Assembly: GCA_004794785.1 (NCBI GenBank)
Contig: SJOL01008381.1
Location: forward strand, 62,001 to 126,000
DNA: 64,000 nucleotides
Direction: 5' to 3'
Source: Opisthorchis felineus
Taxonomy: Eukaryota > Platyhelminthes > Trematoda > Opisthorchiida > Opisthorchiidae
In this document: positions 59,854 to 64,000 of the stretch, piece by piece
Layout: each line of letters opens with the position of its first letter
Position numbering within the stretch: position 1 is the first letter of the stretch
The notes under the pieces: generated by a model
What the model saw: only the letters and a program-made list of their open reading frames with translations
Database searches by the model: none
Told to the model about the DNA's origin: nothing
Position numbers and translations under genes: made by a program

Positions 59854-61204
59854 GTAGAGATGAGAAAGATCTGGCTAGAGACTGAGATTTCATCTGGAGA
59901 GTGGCAGTTAAAACTGGGATAGAAACATATGTAAACTTCGGCAAAGTTTGGAGAAAAGCCCAGTGATGCATTTACAGTCATTGTTTACCCTCACTAGTCT
60001 TATCGACAGTCGTCTTGATGTTCTGTTCGTGTACTCAGTTGTACAAAACTTGACGTTAACTTGTGCGGCCTCAATCATCGTGCTTGAGCGACTACACCTG
60101 TATACAGTATTCTGTTGGCCTAAGCATCAAGGTTTTGACATTTTCGATTAGCCCGCTAAGTTCACACGTCTGTTAAACTGATTTCGCGCCTGGACTGTGT
60201 TTCAGCTGTCTTGTAAATAAGGAATCATCGGAAAATAATTGAATTCGGATGCGAACCAGAACTCAAATTCAGATAGCTAAACACAACACAATAAGTTCAT
60301 TTGGTCAGATGGAAACAAACACGACGTAGAACGGTGAGTTCAGGATAAGTCGGATCAAAGTTTTATCGCCCGAAATCAGTTTGAAAAGCCTACTGTCTGC
60401 CAAAAACACACTTAGGCTCTTCAACATCACGGTTGTATACAAGTTCATATACGGTCACTTACTTTGTTGGACTACTTCACTAAAGGACGTCTGTGACGAC
60501 GTAATGCTAGTCAGCTCACACATTTAGAAGTCACGGCTGATTGTTACAGATCGTATGTAGCTGGACAGATGCTCAGGAGGTACAACCCAGGAGGACAAGA
60601 CTTTGGACTTTTCTGAGATACTGGGTTACTGTACTCAAGCTTCAACTCTATATAAGGTTCCGTATAAGGTTGAACTCAGAGCTCAGATTATGCCATTGCT
60701 GGCAAAAACTACGAATGTTGTTTTCACCCTTAACAAAGCAGATGCATTCAATCTGCTTCAGAGCAAGTCCGTCAGTAACATTACTAAAAAATAAGCTCAA
60801 CAGGAACAGGCGCAGCGAGAAGGGGACAACAACCTGGGGCGAGTGATTCGGGCATGTGATGTGGATGATAAGCTACAGTTGTTGTCTGTTTTTGTTTTGG
60901 CACTATAGAGTCAAAAACTAGTTGCATATTCACATCCCTGTAGGCAACCCCAAACAACTTTTCCGTGAACACTACTAATGGACAGCCTATATACATGATT
61001 TGGCGAATAGTGTAGTTGATAGATCAGTTGGGTGGTCCGGCGCTGATGTTCAGTTAGTCAGTACTTTGCACCCAGTATTTTGGTGGTGACCTCATAATAC
61101 ACTGGCCTTTTCTACTGGTACATTATTCTTTATCCTTGTTTCACGTTTCGCAAAAGGTTGATCGGATGTGGATGTGCCGTGACACCTCTGGACTCACGCA
61201 AAAT

Positions 61205-61482
61205 ACAACAGATGACAACAGAAACCTGAAGTGGCCTCTGTGCAACGCATTCAGTTTAAGAAAATCACATAACAGAGACTAATGTGGTATTCAGTTTTAT
61301 CTCCTAATTATTGTGCAAATGAGAGTATTTGGTGAACTACATTCAATGTGAATTCAACCAGAACGTGAAGTTGCCTGACGGAGACGCAGAGACAGCGCCT
61401 ACCTGAAGAGCCCAAAGGAGGACGAGACCGGCAGTGGGCAGTGGAAGAGTTTTCAGCAAACTTGTGAGTAGTATTCCTTCGA
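61205..61482 (+). repeat. R1 repeat copy with right terminus
   Basis: It contains AAGTGGCCTCTGTGCAACGC, TTATTGTGCAAATGAGAG, GCGCCTACCTGAAGAGCCC and GACGAGACCGGCAGTGGGC, ending GTTTTCAGCAAACTTGTGAG. It is the longest single-orientation copy and is complete on the right side. Confidence 0.7.
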
Positions 61483-61832
61483 AAGAACATTGAATTATTC
61501 ACTCTGTCCAGTACAGACATGGCTGTTTTGTAATGTAACCCTCCGGACTGTGAGATTCGTTTGCAATGCTTATCTTTCTTTCGTTAGTGTGTTACTGCCA
61601 ATCAGACTGTTACAGGAATGTAGTTAACGACTGTCAGCAACTTCCGAGGAAAGTCCAACCCAAATAAATTTAACCCTTACGGATCGTTGCTTCGTATCAT
61701 TTAGAATGCCCAAAGGGCGCAAATTTGTGAACCTAATTGCATAGAAACTTTTGAATAAACACAATAGTTCGATGACTGGACACAATTCTTGCTAACCGAT
61801 ATCTAATACTATCATGGTGTCTTACTTTCCAG

Positions 61833-61954
61833 CAAGCCTGCCTTCACTAATGTGAACGTTGCTCTAATGTCAACGAAGGAAGAACAGTCGTTGCCAGTTT
61901 CTCTGCAAGATTACCCAGGGTTTTCTAGTCTGACTTTCTTACACCTTCGAGCAG
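61833..61954 (+). CDS. Gene P2, putative penultimate exon
   Basis: The 122-base exon has an excellent acceptor (GGTGTCTTACTTTCCAG) and a good donor (CGAGCAG|GTAAAC), phase 2 to 1. It encodes KPAFTNVNVALMSTKEEQ, SLPVSLQDYPGFSSLTFL, HLRA. The end phase matches the next acceptor at 62255, making Asp at the joint. Composition is protein-like. No domain is recognised. Confidence 0.45.
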
Positions 61955-62254
61955 GTAAACATTTTGCCACATGTGAAATCTCTCAGTTATTGTACTCATC
62001 CACTGGTTTGCGCAATAGTAAAATGCAGCAGGTACCTCAACTCGTCATTCTAAAAGAACGCTGGTCACGAAAATAAGAAAGGGATGGTCAATAAACCAGT
62101 TTTTAGGCAAAGATGAATGATATACCGATGAGAATACCGATACTTGACCTTATCTAAATGGTCGTAAAAAGCACTTGCGGATCTTTTGAAGCAGATTATT
62201 ATGGCAGCAACTACAGTCCTCTGTCACCTGATTTGTTTTGTCTGGGTTTCACAG

Positions 62255-62373
62255 ACCGTATTTGCTCCCTGAGAAAGTCACGCGGGTCTGCTAACCTGTT
62301 TCTCGTTAACCGGCTAATTTGGCTTACTCAAATCAGAGGCTCTCTGATTTTTAAGGACTCGGTGGATGCTTAA
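62255..62373 (+). CDS. Gene P2, putative terminal exon
   Basis: It follows a pyrimidine-rich acceptor (TTTGTTTTGTCTGGGTTTCACAG, 23 bases ending at 62254, shown here only in part by its key feature of ten T residues) in the phase left by 61833-61954. It encodes RICSLRKSRGSANLFLV, NRLIWLTQIRGSLIFKD and SVDA, with TAA at 62371-62373. The Arg/Leu-rich end has no motif I know. An AATAAA at 62625-62630 could be its poly(A) signal. Confidence 0.4.
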
Positions 62374-62624
62374 AGTAGCTTTCCTTCGTAAATTCAGGAA
62401 GAGCTGTTTTGTTCAAAATAGTGTATAACGTTTTTGGCTCTTCATTACAAGTTCCCCAAGTACAAATGGTATGGCAAAAACAGATTTGTTTTGAGGTTTA
62501 GGAGCAACTTTGCTAACACCAAATCTGTTTAGGCGGGAATCTCAAGTAGCCCTATCATGCTGGCACTTGAGGTGACGAAAAATTCACACTGTTCTTCTGT
62601 GACAACATATCTGCGTAGGCTGTT

Positions 62625-62630
62625 AATAAA
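62625..62630 (+). promoter_or_regulatory. Possible poly(A) signal of gene P2
   Basis: AATAAA within TGTTAATAAACCC, about 250 bases past the P2 stop codon. Confidence 0.3.
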
Positions 62631-64000
62631 CCCAAGGAAAACACCAGGTGTACACTACTGTCGGTTTGTCCAAACTTAGTTACAGGAAAGGAAGATGTGG
62701 CTTGGAGCTCGAAAAAATTCCTCCAAGAGGGACAATTTGTTCTCTGATCTCAAAACTCTACGGAAGAAAATTCAATACTGCTGGCCTCACATAACTAATG
62801 ACGCGCAGATAGTCGTAACAGCACCTGATTCAAAGTGGTTTACGCTGTGGGCCTCTTGTGAGACAAGCTTGCCAATACTATAATTCTCAGTATCGCTGTT
62901 TCGAGAAACTTATGAATTCGCTTTGTAAATATGTTACGAGTTTGTGGTTCGCTGACACGGGTTTTTATCCTCTATAGGTTGCAAAATAAGCAGATGTGTC
63001 CAGCGGTACCGTCATTCCAAATGTTTATCTAAAACCGCTAATTGATTGTTACAGCGTACTAAAGAGACCCACATGAATGGCGATGAGACGTTTACAAGCT
63101 GACAGTCAAGGTCGGCTGGCACATCAGGAGATAGAACGCACTCCAGCTGCCAATGTTTCGGTAAATTAAAATCGTTTGCTTTCAACTCGTTTCACGTTAT
63201 TTTACAGTGAGTCCTATCAGGAATGCAATATCAAACATATTTGGCTAGCAGTGAGTCTGGCGTGATGCTTTCCTCGGCAACATAGATGGCTGAATTACAC
63301 CTGAAACAGGCTTATTGCGACCGGTTTTCACAAAAGGGTGCTTAACAAATTACAACTTAGTATCGTCTTTCAGAAAATACCCTCAGAGTGACCGAAGTGG
63401 ATATAACTGGTTCTGAGGCAAAGCTAGGTGCAATCAGTATGGCTGTGTGAAACTCCCTAAACAGGGGCTGTCGAAGGTCGAAGTGTAGACATCATCATCA
63501 TCATTATCAGCTGTAAGAACCGCGTACTTGTTGTGCAGTGGTTGTAGCTGCCACGATTTCTTCCATCGATGATTTGGGGAGGTAGGTAGCTGGGCATTGG
63601 AGGCAGGAGTTGCTAACTTAGTGCGTAAGTACAGGTTTGAGAAACTTCAGTTGCTTAGGTTTCAAGAACTTCAGGCTCATTAGGGCACATTGTTTCCAGA
63701 AGACGTCTTTTCTTTTTTTCCATCGTACTCTTGCAAGCTGATTATAATCACACTGGGTGGTGATGACGAAGATAGCTGGGATCTTGTAGCAGCCGAATAT
63801 CATCTTGAAAAAAAGGACCTGTTCATGTAAGATGTACTATCCCACTGGTTATTCATGTACCGTTGAGAAAGGTTCACTTATATCGGTAGTTAATCAAGGG
63901 AGATCCACAAAAGTGTGGTGGAAAGATTAGTTGGAAAAGTGAAAAAACACATCATTGTGACTTCAGTTTCCTGAACGACTTGCTCTAGAGGAACAAACGT
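62631..64000. other. No firm gene; CAT microsatellite
   Basis: A plus frame at 62686-62883 follows a fair acceptor (AAACTTAGTTACAG) and reads MWLGARKNSSKRDNLFSDL, but two frames are open and no donor is seen. A CATCATCATCATCATTATC run lies near 63490. The rest is unassigned. Confidence 0.3.

Overview
The window reads as non-coding-rich nuclear DNA of a flatworm, most likely a trematode. No prokaryotic-style gene runs are present: open frames are short, and where I can call genes they are split by GT-AG introns. The firmest content is retroelement wreckage of types I know from fluke genomes: RTE-clade LINEs with an APE endonuclease plus reverse transcriptase, and Penelope-like elements (PLEs) with a GIY-YIG endonuclease. 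The species assignment is inference from those families.

Host genes: single-exon ORF length gives almost no evidence here, because ORFs of 60-150 codons are expected by chance in this much AT-moderate DNA. I therefore called exons only where an open frame, splice sites and protein-like composition coincide, and I kept confidences modest. Best supported is a minus-strand gene (M1) running from about 15.96 kb down to 0.87 kb. It has a proline-rich exon at 10587-10922, a clean exon at 13777-13929, and three phase-compatible 3' exons (1345-1681, 1090-1209, 870-970) followed by an AATAAA. A possible plus-strand gene lies inside M1's large intron (best pieces 3445-3602 and 8187-8352). Other minus-strand candidates sit at 24476-24661, 29065-29187, 31428-31655, 42894-43013 and 43763-43996. 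A convincing 3' terminal exon lies at 35219-35377, with an AATAAA 46 bases beyond the stop. A plus-strand gene end lies at 61833-62373. None of these proteins matched a family I can name.

Mobile DNA, left to right: a PLE terminal-repeat relic forming a degenerate dyad (5.2 kb); another relic at 14.1 kb; a nearly complete but dead RTE LINE on the minus strand (17.9-20.8 kb); a GC-rich repeat block (20.9-22.4 kb); a perfect 90-bp-arm hairpin made of two head-to-head PLE terminal repeats (23.8-24.0 kb); an RTE tail (25.0 kb); PLE relics (30.5 and 44.4 kb); a tRNA-Gly-like SINE head (31.7 kb); a PLE reverse-transcriptase fragment (42.1 kb); a PLE 3' half with its GIY-YIG domain (45.9-47.1 kb); a second RTE LINE on the plus strand (49.7-51.0 kb); another PLE-derived inverted repeat (51.5 kb); and a third RTE copy (56.9-57.7 kb).

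A separate short family, here called R1, occurs about ten times. Its ends look like terminal inverted repeats, suggesting a non-autonomous (MITE-like) element. Simple repeats (CA, CAT, ACT, AT) are scattered. I found no CRISPR array, rRNA gene, intact tRNA gene or operon. Long stretches (10.9-13.8, 22.4-23.8, 51.8-56.4 and 57.8-59.6 kb) hold nothing I can identify.
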